The notes: a model not told the origin generated them from the sequence alone. Positions 20,333 to 29,653 are shown, counted from the stretch's first letter. The stretch: DNA of 64,000 nucleotides from an uncultured Mailhella sp. (GCF_905187505.1 NZ_CAJJIC010000001.1:1-64000), one strand, 5' to 3'. Program-made: numbers and translations.

Positions 20333-22000
20333 CTACATGGATTCCGGAGCGCTGACGCCGAGCAGATCAAGGCCGTTGGCAATGACGACGCTCACGGCGC
20401 GCAAAAGCGCAAGACGGGCCTTCATCACGGCTTCATCGTCGCCGCTCAGCACGGGGTTGTTGGCATAGTAGCTGTGCAGCCTGCCGGCGAGCTCCATGAG
20501 ATAGAAGCTGACGGGGTGCGCCGCACGGGCGCGGGCCGCGTCTTCCACCACGTTGCGGAAGCGTTCCGCCTCGCGCAGAAGCGCCAGGTCGTCGGCAGAG
20601 GTAAGCGGGGTCAGCATGTCCGCCGGGCAGCGCTCGGGCAGGACCACGCCGCGATCGGCGGCACGACGCAGCAGCGCGGCCACGCGGGCATGGGCGTACT
20701 GAACGTAGTACACCGGATTTTCCATGTTGCGCTGCTTCACGAGATCCAGATCGAAGTCCAGCGGGCTGTCGCTCTTGCGGGAAAGGAACATGAAGCGCGC
20801 AGCGTCGGTACCGACGTCGTCGAGCACTTCGCGCAGGGTGACGAACTCGCCGGAACGGGTGGACATGGCCACGGGCTCGCCGCCGCGCATGAGGTTCACC
20901 ATCTGGATGAGCACCACGTGAAAATCCTTTTCCGGGTCATGCTTCATGCAGGTGATGGCGGCCTTCATGCGGGGCACATAGCCGTGATGGTCCGCGCCCC
21001 ATATGTCGATGCACTCGTCGAAGCCGCGCTCGAACTTGTTGGCATGATAGGCGATGTCGGAGGCGAAATAGGTCAGATACCCGTCGCTCTTTCTGAGCAC
21101 TCTGTCCTTGTCGTCGCCGAACTGCTGGGTGGCCAGCCATACGGCGTTGTCCTTGTCGTACACGAGGCCCATGGCGCGCAGCTTGTCGAAGGCTTCCTCA
21201 ACCTTTCCGGCGTCCACGAGGCTTTTTTCCGAGAACCAGACCTGATGCTCCACGCGGAATTCCCGGAGGTCTTCCTTGATGCCCGCCAGAATGGTGGCGC
21301 AGGCGTATTCGTAGCACAGGTCCTTGGCCTCCGCTTCGGGACGTTCCGGCAGGGAGGGATCCTTTTCCAGCATCTCGCGGGCGATGTCGCGGATGTAGTC
21401 GCCGTGATACCAGCCCTTGGGATCTTCGGGATAGGTCACGGGCAGGTTGCATATCTCGCGCATGCGCAGATACACGGAATCGCCCAGAAGACGCATCTGA
21501 CGACCGGCGTCGTTGATGTAATATTCCGTGGACACGTCGTAGCCGGCAAAACGCAGCAGACGGGTGAGCGAGTCACCCACGGCGGCGCCGCGTCCGTGAC
21601 CGATGTGCAGGGGGCCGGTGGGGTTGGCGGAAACGTATTCCACCACGATGCGGCGGCCGCTGCCGTTCTTCGAGGAGCCGAACGCCCTGCCCTGCTCCTC
21701 CACCTCGGAAACGACGCCCTGCCAGAACGACGGCGCGAAGGTGATGTTGATGAAGCCGGGGCCGGCGATTTCGGCCGTGACGAGACCGGGGAACTTTTCG
21801 CAAAGCTCCTTCAGAATCTTTTCGGCCACCACGCGGGGCGCGGCCTTTGCCTGCTTGGAAAGCACCATGGCCAGATTGGTGGCCAGATCGCCGTAGCTGG
21901 ACTCTCTGGGAATTTCCAGAACGGCCTTTTCAGGCCACTGCCAGCCGTTTCCGGCCACAATGTCACGGAGTGCCCTTTCAATGAGAAGTATGTCGCGCAT
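20333..22000 (-). CDS. argS: Arginyl-tRNA synthetase
   Basis: Class I synthetase charging tRNA-Arg. HIGH is in GPLHIGHGRGA. The KMSKS loop appears as AMSTRSGE, i.e. lacking the first Lys, as is common in ArgRS. The C-terminal DALR anticodon-binding domain is present (YYVQYAHARVAALLR, then LMELAGRLHSYYANNPVL). 555 residues is normal. It lies 2 nt after fabD. Confidence 0.97.
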   Translation of the reverse strand: MRDILLIERALRDIVAGNGWQWPEKAVLEIPRESSYGDLATNLAMVLSKQAKAAPRVVAEKILKELCEKFPGLVTAEIAGPGFINITFAPSFWQGVVSEVEEQGRAFGSSKNGSGRRIVVEYVSANPTGPLHIGHGRGAAVGDSLTRLLRFAGYDVSTEYYINDAGRQMRLLGDSVYLRMREICNLPVTYPEDPKGWYHGDYIRDIAREMLEKDPSLPERPEAEAKDLCYEYACATILAGIKEDLREFRVEHQVWFSEKSLVDAGKVEEAFDKLRAMGLVYDKDNAVWLATQQFGDDKDRVLRKSDGYLTYFASDIAYHANKFERGFDECIDIWGADHHGYVPRMKAAITCMKHDPEKDFHVVLIQMVNLMRGGEPVAMSTRSGEFVTLREVLDDVGTDAARFMFLSRKSDSPLDFDLDLVKQRNMENPVYYVQYAHARVAALLRRAADRGVVLPERCPADMLTPLTSADDLALLREAERFRNVVEDAARARAAHPVSFYLMELAGRLHSYYANNPVLSGDDEAVMKARLALLRAVSVVIANGLDLLGVSAPESM

Positions 22001-22002
22001 CG

Positions 22003-22962
22003 TTATCCTTCAAATGCATCAACGGCGTCTTTATTGGGTATGTGAACGGTGGTGTAGCTGCCGTCAGCCACGTCCGCAGCCACGAGAATCGGACGGACCA
22101 TGCGGGTAAGCACGCCCTGGGGACCGAATTCCACCCAGCGGCGCACGCCGTCCCTCCACTGGTTGGAAATGGTGTCCACCCAGCAGACGGAAGAAGTCAT
22201 CTGACGACGCATGGCGCCGTGCAGCGCCTCAGCATCGCTCAAAGGTTCGCCGTTGATGTTGGAATAAATGGGGAATCTCGCGTCATGCCAGTCCTGCTTG
22301 TCCAGCAGCTTGGAAAATTCCGCCGAAGCCTCGGCCATCATGGGCGTGTGGAAGGCTCCGCTCACGGCAAGAGGGAAGCCCTTGGCGCGCGGATTCTCGG
22401 CCTTGAGCTTTTCGGCTGCGGCCTCCACGGCCTCACGGTGTCCGCTCAGCACGAACTGAAGCGGCGTGTTCTTGTTGGCCACGCGCACCAGCTTGCCGGT
22501 GCTTTCGGAAACCTCTCTGGCGGCGGCTTCCACCTGTTCCTGAGAGAGGCGGATCATGGCGCACATGGTGCCTATGTGTTCGGGATCCACGTCGGCCATG
22601 AGACGTCCGCGCAGCGAAACGAGTTCCAGAACCTTGTCCATTTCAAGCACGCCGGCCGCGGCCAGAGCGCTGAATTCTCCCAGGCTGTGACCGGCCGCGC
22701 AGGCAGGAGAAAGCCGGTCGGCCACGCTCAGCCAGAGCGCAAGGTTGACCACGGTGATGGCGGGCTGAAGATTGCGGGTTTCGGCCATGAGCGTGGCGTC
22801 GTCGCTCTCCCAGTATATTTCGCGCAGCGGCAGGCCGCTTATGCTTTCCGCCTTCTTCCAGATATCCATGATATCGGAAGACGCCTCGGCGAGACGCCTT
22901 CCCATGCCAGATGCCTGCGCCCCCTGACCGGGGAACAGGATGGCGGTCTTGACACTGTTCAT
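22003..22962 (-). CDS. fabD: Malonyl-CoA:ACP transacylase
   Basis: Loads malonyl groups on ACP for FabH and FabF. GHSLGEF contains the nucleophilic Ser; FPGQGAQ at the N-terminus and GAFHTPMM with the catalytic His are present. I use ATG 22962, with GGGAG 7 nt upstream, giving 319 residues; the alternative ATG two codons upstream is too close to the ribosome site. Unusually, fabD is separated from the other fab genes and lies between glpX and argS. Confidence 0.95.
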   Translation of the reverse strand: MNSVKTAILFPGQGAQASGMGRRLAEASSDIMDIWKKAESISGLPLREIYWESDDATLMAETRNLQPAITVVNLALWLSVADRLSPACAAGHSLGEFSALAAAGVLEMDKVLELVSLRGRLMADVDPEHIGTMCAMIRLSQEQVEAAAREVSESTGKLVRVANKNTPLQFVLSGHREAVEAAAEKLKAENPRAKGFPLAVSGAFHTPMMAEASAEFSKLLDKQDWHDARFPIYSNINGEPLSDAEALHGAMRRQMTSSVCWVDTISNQWRDGVRRWVEFGPQGVLTRMVRPILVAADVADGSYTTVHIPNKDAVDAFEG

Positions 22963-23167
22963 TTCCATACTCCCTGACTGGGTGTTATGGGTCATACGCG
23001 CAGGCCGTCCGAACACGGGGGCTGCGCCATAAAAAAGCACGTTGTCTGCGCAGGGCTGGGCGATGCGCAGACCGCGCCGCCCGCGCCCGGGAAGATTCCG
23101 CGGCGTCGGACGCTTACTGTCTGCGTTTTTGGCACCCGCCGGAGCCGTTTTCGGCCCCTGCGGAAAT
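22963..23167 (-). other. Intergenic glpX-fabD with hairpin
   Basis: 205 nt between glpX and fabD on the transcribed strand contain a perfect 9-bp stem with an 11-nt loop (23044-23052 / 23064-23072). No U-tract and no promoter were recognised. It may modulate read-through from glpX. Confidence 0.3.
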
Positions 23168-24151
23168 CTAGTCGTAACGAACGGAGCTGAACTTCATCAG
23201 CCGTTCCCAGTTATGGTGGGATTCAATGTAGCGGAAGGTGCCGGTCTTGGCACGGATGACCAGAGAATGGGTGACGGCGCCTCTGCCGGAATAGCTCACG
23301 CCGCCGAGGAAGGTTCCGCCGGAAATGCCGGTGGCGGCAAAAAAGGCGTCGTCGGCGCGTATGATGGAATCCACGGTAAGAATCTCATCCAGTCTTGTAC
23401 CTTCCGCAATCATGGCCTGCCGCTCGGCGTCGGACTGCGGGTCGAAGCGGCCGAACATCTGACCGCCCACGCCCTTGATGGCGCAGGCAGAAATCACGCC
23501 TTCGGGAGTTCCGCCGGTGCCCATCATCACGTCGACGTCCACGCTGGGGTCGGCCACCATGAGCGAGCCCGCCACGTCGCCGTCGGTATGCAGGGTGATG
23601 CGCGCGCCGGTCTTGCGGATTTCCTCGATGAGTCCCTTGTGCCGGGGCTTGTCGAGCACGAACACCACAAGGTCGTTGATGTCCTTGCCCACGGCACGGG
23701 CCACGGCCTGAAGGTTGTCGGACACGGGAGCGTCGATGTCCACCACGTCGCGGGCTTCGGGGCCCACCACGAGCTTCTTCATATAATAGCTGGAGCCGGG
23801 GTTGTACATGTAGCCCGACTTGCATGCGCCTATGACGGCAATGGCGTTGGGACGCCCGAGCGCCAGCAGATTCGTGCCTTCCACGGGATCCACGGCAATG
23901 TCGATGGCAGGCCCCGTGCCGTCGCCGACTTCCTCGCCGTTATACAGCATGGGGGCCTCGTCCTTGGCGCCTTCGCCTATGATGACGCGACCCTTGATGG
24001 AAAGGGAGTCAAAAGACAGACGCATGGCGTCCACAGCCGCGCCGTCCCCGTCTTCCTTCGCACCCTTTCCCAGCCAGCGGGCCGCGGAAAGAGCTGCGGA
24101 TTCCGTTACACGGAGCAGATCGAACGCCAGATTTTTTTCAGGAGCTTGCAT
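23168..24151 (-). CDS. glpX: Class II fructose-1,6-bisphosphatase
   Basis: Dephosphorylates fructose 1,6-bisphosphate in gluconeogenesis. GlpX motifs are clear: IGEGAKDEAPM, IAVDPVEGTN with metal ligands, and SGYMYNPGSSYYMKK. 327 residues is normal. It is the first gene behind the promoter at 24217-24245, and fabD-argS follow. Confidence 0.97.
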   Translation of the reverse strand: MQAPEKNLAFDLLRVTESAALSAARWLGKGAKEDGDGAAVDAMRLSFDSLSIKGRVIIGEGAKDEAPMLYNGEEVGDGTGPAIDIAVDPVEGTNLLALGRPNAIAVIGACKSGYMYNPGSSYYMKKLVVGPEARDVVDIDAPVSDNLQAVARAVGKDINDLVVFVLDKPRHKGLIEEIRKTGARITLHTDGDVAGSLMVADPSVDVDVMMGTGGTPEGVISACAIKGVGGQMFGRFDPQSDAERQAMIAEGTRLDEILTVDSIIRADDAFFAATGISGGTFLGGVSYSGRGAVTHSLVIRAKTGTFRYIESHHNWERLMKFSSVRYD

Positions 24152-24216
24152 ATCGTCCTCCCTCGGAAAGGGGCTGTTGCATAAAGAAAGGCCCAGACGC
24201 AGGCCTCAATGGCATA

Positions 24217-24245
24217 ACTATAGCCGAGCCCGCGTTTTTCATCAA
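24217..24245 (-). promoter_or_regulatory. Promoter of glpX-fabD-argS
   Basis: Minus strand: TTGATG (complement of 24240-24245), 17-nt spacer, TATAGT (complement of 24217-24222). This is a near-consensus sigma-70 promoter placing the start of transcription about 60 nt before glpX. Confidence 0.65.
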
Positions 24246-24498
24246 GAGTAAAGACTTTGACGCAATGCTACGGCCGCGCCTGAAATGTCCGAAAGTTTTT
24301 ACAGCGGACGTCCTTGCAGAAAAAAGGTCCCGGAGGCACCCTCATGAGACAGCGAGGAGGCCGCCTTTCTTCCCGGGGCCGTCGGCGCAGGCGGAGCTTC
24401 ACGCCGCCTCGTCGACTCCCTTCCTCGGACGGGGAGACCTGCGCATTCTTCTTTACTCTCCGCCGGACGACGGTCTTGTGACTTGCGGCCGGCAGCAT
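24246..24498. other. Intergenic, no gene recognised
   Basis: About 250 nt between the glpX promoter and the terminator of the Smr-domain gene. Short open frames on both strands have no recognisable features. Nothing else seen. Confidence 0.4.
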
Positions 24499-24532
24499 AA
24501 AAAACGGGCAGACGTTCCCGGAATCTGCCCGC
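24499..24532 (-). terminator. Intrinsic terminator after the Smr-domain gene
   Basis: An 8-bp stem (24505-24512 / 24524-24531) with an 11-nt loop is followed on the minus strand by six U residues (A-run at 24499-24504), 18 nt past the stop codon. Typical rho-independent terminator. Confidence 0.85.
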
Positions 24533-24549
24533 CATGAACACGCTTCGCA

Positions 24550-25599
24550 TCAGGAGTAAAGGTCGGGATCCGACGGCATGACGTCCCAGCGGATCTTTCC
24601 GTAGCTCTTCTTGCGTCTGCGTATGAGCACATAGAAGGCTCCCGCGCCGCCGTCTTCCTGCTTTGCGGTGCAGAAGGCCAGCACCACGCGCTTGAAGGGG
24701 TCCTGGGTAAGCCACTGCTGCACGCGGGAACGCAGCACGGGCACGCCGTTCACCGAATTGAGTCCTCTGCCGGTGACGATGAGCACGGTTCTCGACCCTT
24801 TGTAGTAGGCATTGCGGAAGAAGCCCACCAGATTCTGGAAAGCCTGCTCGCAGTTGAGCCCGTGCAGATCGATATGCGCTTCGGGGCTGAACTGACGGGA
24901 CTGGAGCTGGGAAACAATCATGAGATCCAGCCCGACGACATGACCTTCGGCGTACTCCGCAGTGCTCGCCACCGAAAATTCCACCTTGCCTTCCATGAAG
25001 TCCTGCAGAGGATGACGAGGATCCGTCACCGGCACGAGCGGAGGTTCGGGTTCCACAGGCACGTCGCGCCCCTTGCCGTTGAGCGGCACCGTTCCCTTGA
25101 TGGCGCTGAAGAAATCACGGCTGTCATCGGCATCCGCGCCCTTTCCGGCGGCCTCGGCCATGAGCGCCGAGTCGTCGCGCCGACCTATGCGCGCGCCGGC
25201 AAGCGCCATGGCCGTCAGCGTGGCGGGTTCCTTTTCCTCCTCCGGCTCGGGCTTGGGCGCTTCCTGCGTCTTCCTTTCCGACTTTTTCTGCAAAAGCTTC
25301 TTCACGCCCTCATGTTCCAGCGCTCTGGCAAAGCTGTCGTTGTCGCCGTCCGAAACGCTTCCGGCGCGCTTTCCTGCCGCTCTGCCCTTCGGGGATTCAG
25401 GCGAAGACAGCACACGCACGTTTCCGCCCATGGCCTGCATGAAAAGCTGCTCATCGGCGTCCAGAGCGACGGCTTCGGCGTCCCTGTTCTTCACCACCGT
25501 TTTGGCACGGCGCTGCTTTTTCTCGTTGTCTCGTTCATTGCGGGAAGGAAAGTCCCGCGCATTCAGTCTGGAAAACGGATTGGAAGCATCTTTGCTCAT
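24550..25599 (-). CDS. Smr/MutS2-type domain protein
   Basis: 349 residues. The C-terminal third (about 255-345) is an Smr domain: DLHGLNCEQAFQNL and VTGRGLNS are the diagnostic DLHG and TGxG motifs, found in nucleases acting on DNA or collided-ribosome mRNA (SmrA/SmrB type). The long N-terminal part is charged, low in complexity and probably disordered. Start at 25599 has AAGG upstream; the open frame extends to 25674 without a better start. Monocistronic with its own terminator. Specific substrate unknown. Confidence 0.85.
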   Translation of the reverse strand: MSKDASNPFSRLNARDFPSRNERDNEKKQRRAKTVVKNRDAEAVALDADEQLFMQAMGGNVRVLSSPESPKGRAAGKRAGSVSDGDNDSFARALEHEGVKKLLQKKSERKTQEAPKPEPEEEKEPATLTAMALAGARIGRRDDSALMAEAAGKGADADDSRDFFSAIKGTVPLNGKGRDVPVEPEPPLVPVTDPRHPLQDFMEGKVEFSVASTAEYAEGHVVGLDLMIVSQLQSRQFSPEAHIDLHGLNCEQAFQNLVGFFRNAYYKGSRTVLIVTGRGLNSVNGVPVLRSRVQQWLTQDPFKRVVLAFCTAKQEDGGAGAFYVLIRRRKKSYGKIRWDVMPSDPDLYS

Positions 25600-25805
25600 G
25601 GGAAACCGCCTTGAAAATAGGAATTCATGCCGCTCGGGCCTGTCATGTTCTAAATACTCCTCGGGGAAATGCAAGAGGATGAGCTTCCCGACGCCCGGAA
25701 GAAGCGCCCCCCAAAGAAGGACGGAGGCTCCTCATCCCGCCTTTTTCCGCTCCGCAGGGCAGGCCGTCCGCAGAACGCCCGCCGGGCGGAATCCATTTAA
25801 AAAAC
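25600..25805. other. Divergent intergenic region, Smr gene / purM
   Basis: Upstream of two divergent genes. Apart from the purM promoter at its right edge I see no gene and no convincing promoter for the minus-strand Smr gene. Confidence 0.35.
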
Positions 25806-25834
25806 TTGGCAAACGGAACGGAAGCGACTATTAA
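25806..25834 (+). promoter_or_regulatory. Promoter of purM operon
   Basis: TTGGCA (25806-25811), a 17-nt spacer and TATTAA (25829-25834). It would give a leader of about 135 nt before purM. No purine riboswitch core was recognised in that leader. Confidence 0.55.
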
Positions 25835-25974
25835 TACGAGGCACCTGCACAAACGATTTCCCGGGGAAATGCCGCGCGCAAAAGCCCTTCACAGGCCTGC
25901 GCTGCGGGAGGCAGGAGCAAACGCAGGACGGCCCGACCGCAAAAGGCGGACGCCTTCAAACAGGAGATACGACC

Positions 25975-27027
25975 ATGAGCTTTTCCCGTTCCGACGCATA
26001 CGCCTCCGCCGGCGTCGACATCACTGCCGCCAACGAACTGGTTTCCCGCATCAGGACCATGGTGGCCAGCACGCAGACCCACGGCGTCCTTTCGGACATA
26101 GGCGGCTTCGGCGGCCTGTTCCGTCCCGACATCACGGGCATGCAGGCTCCGGTTCTCGTGGCGGGCACCGACGGCGTGGGAACCAAGCTCAAGATGGCCT
26201 CCATGTTCAACAGACATGACACCGTGGGCATCGACCTTGTGGCCATGAGCGTGAACGACTGTCTGGTTCTCGGCGCAAAGCCCCTGTTCTTTCTTGACTA
26301 CTTTTCCTGCGGCGAGCTGAACGTGGAGCAGGCGACCACCGTCGTCGGCGGCATCGTCGAGGGCTGCAAAATGAGCAACTGCACGCTGCTCGGCGGGGAA
26401 ACGGCGGAAATGCCCGGCATGTACGCCAACGGAGACTATGACCTGGCGGGCTTCTGCGTGGGCATCGTGGACGGACCGAACATCGTGGACGGCTCCACCA
26501 TCAGCGTGGGCGACGTCATCATAGGCCTGGCCTCTTCCGGTCTCCACTCCAACGGTTTTTCCCTCGTGCGCAAGATCTTTGAAGAGAGCGGCGCAAGGCC
26601 CGACGACATCGTACCCGGCACCGACCGCACCTTTGCCGACGTGCTGCTCACGCCCACCGTCATCTACGCCGATCAGGTGAAGTCCATCATGCGCGACCTG
26701 CCCATCAAGGGCATGGTCCACATCACGGGCGGCGGCTTCTACGACAGCATTCCCCGCGTGCTTTCGCCCTCCGTGTGCGCAAGCATCCGCTTCTCGAGCT
26801 GGGAACGTCCCGCCATCTTCAACTGGCTGAAGGAACAGGGAAATCTCACCTGGCCGGAAATGCTCCAGGTCTTCAACTGCGGCATAGGCTACATCATGAT
26901 CACCGACCGCAACACGGCCGACGACATGCTCCCCCGCTTCAAGTCCATGAATACGGACGCGTGGGAAATAGGCACCATAGTCCGGCGCAAGGACAACCAG
27001 GAACAGGTGGAGATTTCCTTTGACTGA
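25975..27027 (+). CDS. purM: Phosphoribosylformylglycinamidine cyclo-ligase (AIR synthetase)
   Basis: ATP-dependent ring closure forming aminoimidazole ribotide in purine synthesis. PurM hallmarks are present: YASAGVDI at the N-terminus, GTDGVGTKLK, DLVAMSVND, LGGETAEMPG and GLASSGLHSNGFSLVRK. 350 residues is the usual size. CAGGAGA lies upstream of the ATG. The following DUF523 gene starts within its last codons. Confidence 0.97.
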   Translation: MSFSRSDAYASAGVDITAANELVSRIRTMVASTQTHGVLSDIGGFGGLFRPDITGMQAPVLVAGTDGVGTKLKMASMFNRHDTVGIDLVAMSVNDCLVLGAKPLFFLDYFSCGELNVEQATTVVGGIVEGCKMSNCTLLGGETAEMPGMYANGDYDLAGFCVGIVDGPNIVDGSTISVGDVIIGLASSGLHSNGFSLVRKIFEESGARPDDIVPGTDRTFADVLLTPTVIYADQVKSIMRDLPIKGMVHITGGGFYDSIPRVLSPSVCASIRFSSWERPAIFNWLKEQGNLTWPEMLQVFNCGIGYIMITDRNTADDMLPRFKSMNTDAWEIGTIVRRKDNQEQVEISFD

Positions 27028-27472
27028 TTTTCCCAAACCCTGTCGCTATGTGGTGAGCGCCTGCCTTGCGGGCACCCCCTGCCGTTATGACGGACGCTCG
27101 AACCTGCGCCCGGAAATCGCCGCGCTCGTGGAGAGCGGCGAGGCCGTGCCCGTGTGCCCCGAGGTCCTCGGAGGACTGCCCACGCCCCGCACGCCGAGCG
27201 AACGGCGGGGAGAGCGCGTCGTGTCCGCCGAGGGGGACGACGTCACGGGAGAATTCTCGGCCGGGGCCGAAGCTGCGCTCTACATTGCCGAGGAATGCGG
27301 CTGTTCGGCCGCCGTTCTCAAGGCCCGCTCTCCTTCCTGCGGATGCGGGCGCATTTACGACGGCACCTTCACCCACACGCTTGTCGACGGCGACGGACTC
27401 TTCGCCGCCCTTCTGCGCAAAAAGGGCTTCCAGCTCTTTACCGAAGAAACCTTCTCTGCGGAAAAGGCATGA
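27020..27472 (+). CDS. DUF523 family protein
   Basis: 150-residue small protein of the DUF523 (YbbK) family of unknown function. Conserved Cys residues are visible in VSACLAGTPCRYDG, VCPEVLGGLPTPR and ARSPSCGCGRIYDG. These suggest a metal or redox site but no activity is known. It starts at a TTG overlapping purM by 8 nt (GGAG upstream), and its stop overlaps the next gene (ATGA), so it is translationally coupled on both sides. Confidence 0.85.
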   Translation: MTDFPKPCRYVVSACLAGTPCRYDGRSNLRPEIAALVESGEAVPVCPEVLGGLPTPRTPSERRGERVVSAEGDDVTGEFSAGAEAALYIAEECGCSAAVLKARSPSCGCGRIYDGTFTHTLVDGDGLFAALLRKKGFQLFTEETFSAEKA

Positions 27473-29610
27473 AGCGCGGCGTTCTTCTGGTAGCCTACGG
27501 CTGCGGCAACATTCGCGGGGCTGCGGCCCTGCGTGCCGTGCAGGCCGCCACGCAGGCACGCTTCCACCTGCCCGTCCGCTGGGCGTTCACGTCCGAAGCC
27601 ATGCGCCTCAGACTCGCAAGCTCCCGCACGAAGTCCGACTCCGTTCTCAAGGCTCTGAAGAGAATGCGCTATGAGCGCTACACCCATGTCGCCGTGCAGC
27701 CTCTGCATCTCATCCCCGGCATGGAGTACGACGGGGTGGCCGCCGACTGCCGCGTCATAGCGGAAGAAGGCAGCATGACCGTCAGTCTCGGCCGGCCGCT
27801 TCTCTCCAGTCTCGATCCTGAAGACCCATGCGTGGCGCAGGCCGCCGGAACGCTTCTCAGACACATTTCTCCCCTGCGCTCTTCCAGTGAGCCCGTGGTG
27901 TGCATGGCCCACGGCAGTCGTCATGAATGCGACATTCTCTATCGGCGCTGGGGCGATGCCGTGCGCGCGCAGGATCCGCACATTCATGTGGCGTGCATGG
28001 TCGGTTCCGGCATGGTTCGCCCCGACGAAGCCACGCTGGAATCGCCCGCCTTCGACGGGCTCGACATGCTGCTGCCGCTGCTTTCCGCCGAAGCCGCCCC
28101 CAGCGGCCGGATCTGGCTTCTGCCGCTGCTTTCCGTGGTGGGACGACACACGCTGGAAGACATGGCGGGCGCGTCCCCCTCATCATGGAAAAGCAGACTT
28201 GAAGCCGCGGGCTTCCGCGTACAGGCCGAGCTCAGGGGCCTTGCCGACGATCCCGCCTTCGTGGATCTGTGGCTGGACCGGCTGGATGCGGCACTTACCG
28301 CTCTGAACGCCGCTGCCGGAAACGCACGAGCCTCCCGCGCCGCGTCCGCCCAGTCTGTTTCCGCATCGAAACTCTTTTTTCCCGCTTTCTTTCCCTCATT
28401 CAAGGAGACTGCCATGTCCGCTTCCGTTCTCAGCTCCGCCATGGAGCAAAATCTTTCTCAGGGATCCATGATCCGGCGGATGTTTGAAGCCGGCATCGAG
28501 CTGCGCAAGAAATACGGCGACGACGCCGTGTGCGACTTCAGCCTCGGCAATCCCGACCTCGCTCCGCCCGCCGAAGCGGCCCGCGCCATGAGCGCCCTTG
28601 CCGCCCGTCTGTCCGAACCCGGCATTCTCGGCTACATGCCCAACGGCGGATTCGGCTGGGCTCGCGAAAAGCTGGCCGCATGGCTGAGCGACCAGCAGAA
28701 GACGCCCCTCAAGGCTCGGCACGTCATGCTCGGCTGCGGCGCGGCAGGCGTGATGAACGCCTTTTTCCACACCGTGCTCGAACCCGGCGACGAAGTGCTC
28801 ACCGTGGCTCCCTTCTTCGGCGAATACCGCTTCTACGTGAGCAATCACGGCGGCACGCTGCATCCTGTTCCCTGCCGGGCCGAAGACTTCGGTCCCGACG
28901 TGGAGGCCCTTGCCGCCGCCGTCACGCCCCGCACCCGCGCGCTCATCATCAACTCCCCCAACAACCCCTCCGGAGCTGTCTACTCCAAAGAAGACATCAT
29001 GAGCCTCGCCGCCATGCTGGAAGAAGCCTCGAAGCGCATCGGCCGCATCATCTATCTCGTGGCCGACGAACCCTACCGCTTCCTTGCCTACGACGGCATC
29101 GACGTGCCCGCCGCGCTGCCGCTCTACCGGCACAGCGTGGTCATCAGCTCCTTTGCCAAGAACTACGGCATGGCCGGCGAACGCGTGGGCTACATCGCGG
29201 TCAATCCCGACATGGAAGATGCCGACAAGCTCATGGACGGCCTCATCTTCTCCAACCGCGTGCTCGGCTTCGTGAATCCGCCCGTGGTGGGTCAGTACCT
29301 CATGGCCGAATGCCTCGGCACCTCCACCGACGAGGCCCTCGCCATCTACACCTGCCGCCGCAACAAGCTTGCCGCCATCCTCGCGGACGCAGGCTACGAA
29401 TTCACGCCGCCCAGAGGCACGTTCTACTTCTTCCCCAAGGCCCCCGGCGGTGACGACAAGGGCCTCGTGGAACGCCTCACGAAGAATCTCGTGCTTGCGG
29501 TCCCGAGCTCCGGCTTCGGCTATCCCGGTTACATCCGTCTGTCCTTCGCCGTGGAAGACGCCGTCATCGAGCGTTCCGCCGAAGGCTTCCGCAAGGCACT
29601 GAAAGGCTGA
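27469..29610 (+). CDS. CbiK-like sirohydrochlorin cobaltochelatase fused in frame to class I aminotransferase
   Basis: One uninterrupted frame of 713 residues. Residues 1-about 298 form a CbiK anaerobic cobaltochelatase that would insert Co (or Fe) into sirohydrochlorin: candidate metal ligands are Glu86, His148 (MAHGSRHE) and His227 (VGRHTLED), and no signal peptide is seen, so it is cytoplasmic. After a linker rich in Ala/Ser and Phe, Met316 (28414) begins a fold-type I PLP aminotransferase of 398 residues with NSPNNPSG, DEPYRF and the Schiff-base Lys in SSFAKNYGMAGERVGY. An excellent ribosome site, AAGGAG at 28402-28407, precedes Met316. So the aminotransferase may be made alone by internal initiation, as a fusion, or both. 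Annotation pipelines may report two genes (27469-28413 has no stop). Aminotransferase substrate unknown. Confidence 0.8.
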   Translation: MKRGVLLVAYGCGNIRGAAALRAVQAATQARFHLPVRWAFTSEAMRLRLASSRTKSDSVLKALKRMRYERYTHVAVQPLHLIPGMEYDGVAADCRVIAEEGSMTVSLGRPLLSSLDPEDPCVAQAAGTLLRHISPLRSSSEPVVCMAHGSRHECDILYRRWGDAVRAQDPHIHVACMVGSGMVRPDEATLESPAFDGLDMLLPLLSAEAAPSGRIWLLPLLSVVGRHTLEDMAGASPSSWKSRLEAAGFRVQAELRGLADDPAFVDLWLDRLDAALTALNAAAGNARASRAASAQSVSASKLFFPAFFPSFKETAMSASVLSSAMEQNLSQGSMIRRMFEAGIELRKKYGDDAVCDFSLGNPDLAPPAEAARAMSALAARLSEPGILGYMPNGGFGWAREKLAAWLSDQQKTPLKARHVMLGCGAAGVMNAFFHTVLEPGDEVLTVAPFFGEYRFYVSNHGGTLHPVPCRAEDFGPDVEALAAAVTPRTRALIINSPNNPSGAVYSKEDIMSLAAMLEEASKRIGRIIYLVADEPYRFLAYDGIDVPAALPLYRHSVVISSFAKNYGMAGERVGYIAVNPDMEDADKLMDGLIFSNRVLGFVNPPVVGQYLMAECLGTSTDEALAIYTCRRNKLAAILADAGYEFTPPRGTFYFFPKAPGGDDKGLVERLTKNLVLAVPSSGFGYPGYIRLSFAVEDAVIERSAEGFRKALKG
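28402..28416 (+). promoter_or_regulatory. Internal ribosome binding site and ATG for the aminotransferase
   Basis: AAGGAG followed 6 nt later by ATG (28414-28416), inside the continuous CbiK-aminotransferase frame. Its quality suggests that it is used. The product from here to 29610 would be a complete 398-residue aminotransferase. Confidence 0.65.
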
Positions 29611-29616
29611 TCTTCC

Positions 29617-29653
29617 CTGTCCGAAGGCGCATCATGCGTCTTCGGACAGCCTT
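29617..29653 (+). terminator. Terminator after the aminotransferase
   Basis: A 10-bp perfect stem (29617-29626 / 29640-29649), partly extended within the loop, followed by a short U-rich stretch. It begins 6 nt after the stop codon. Confidence 0.7.

Noticed and set aside
27887..28306. Alternative frame inside the CbiK region as evidence for a frameshift
   Set aside because: The CbiK and aminotransferase domains are continuous in one frame with all motifs, so no shift is needed.
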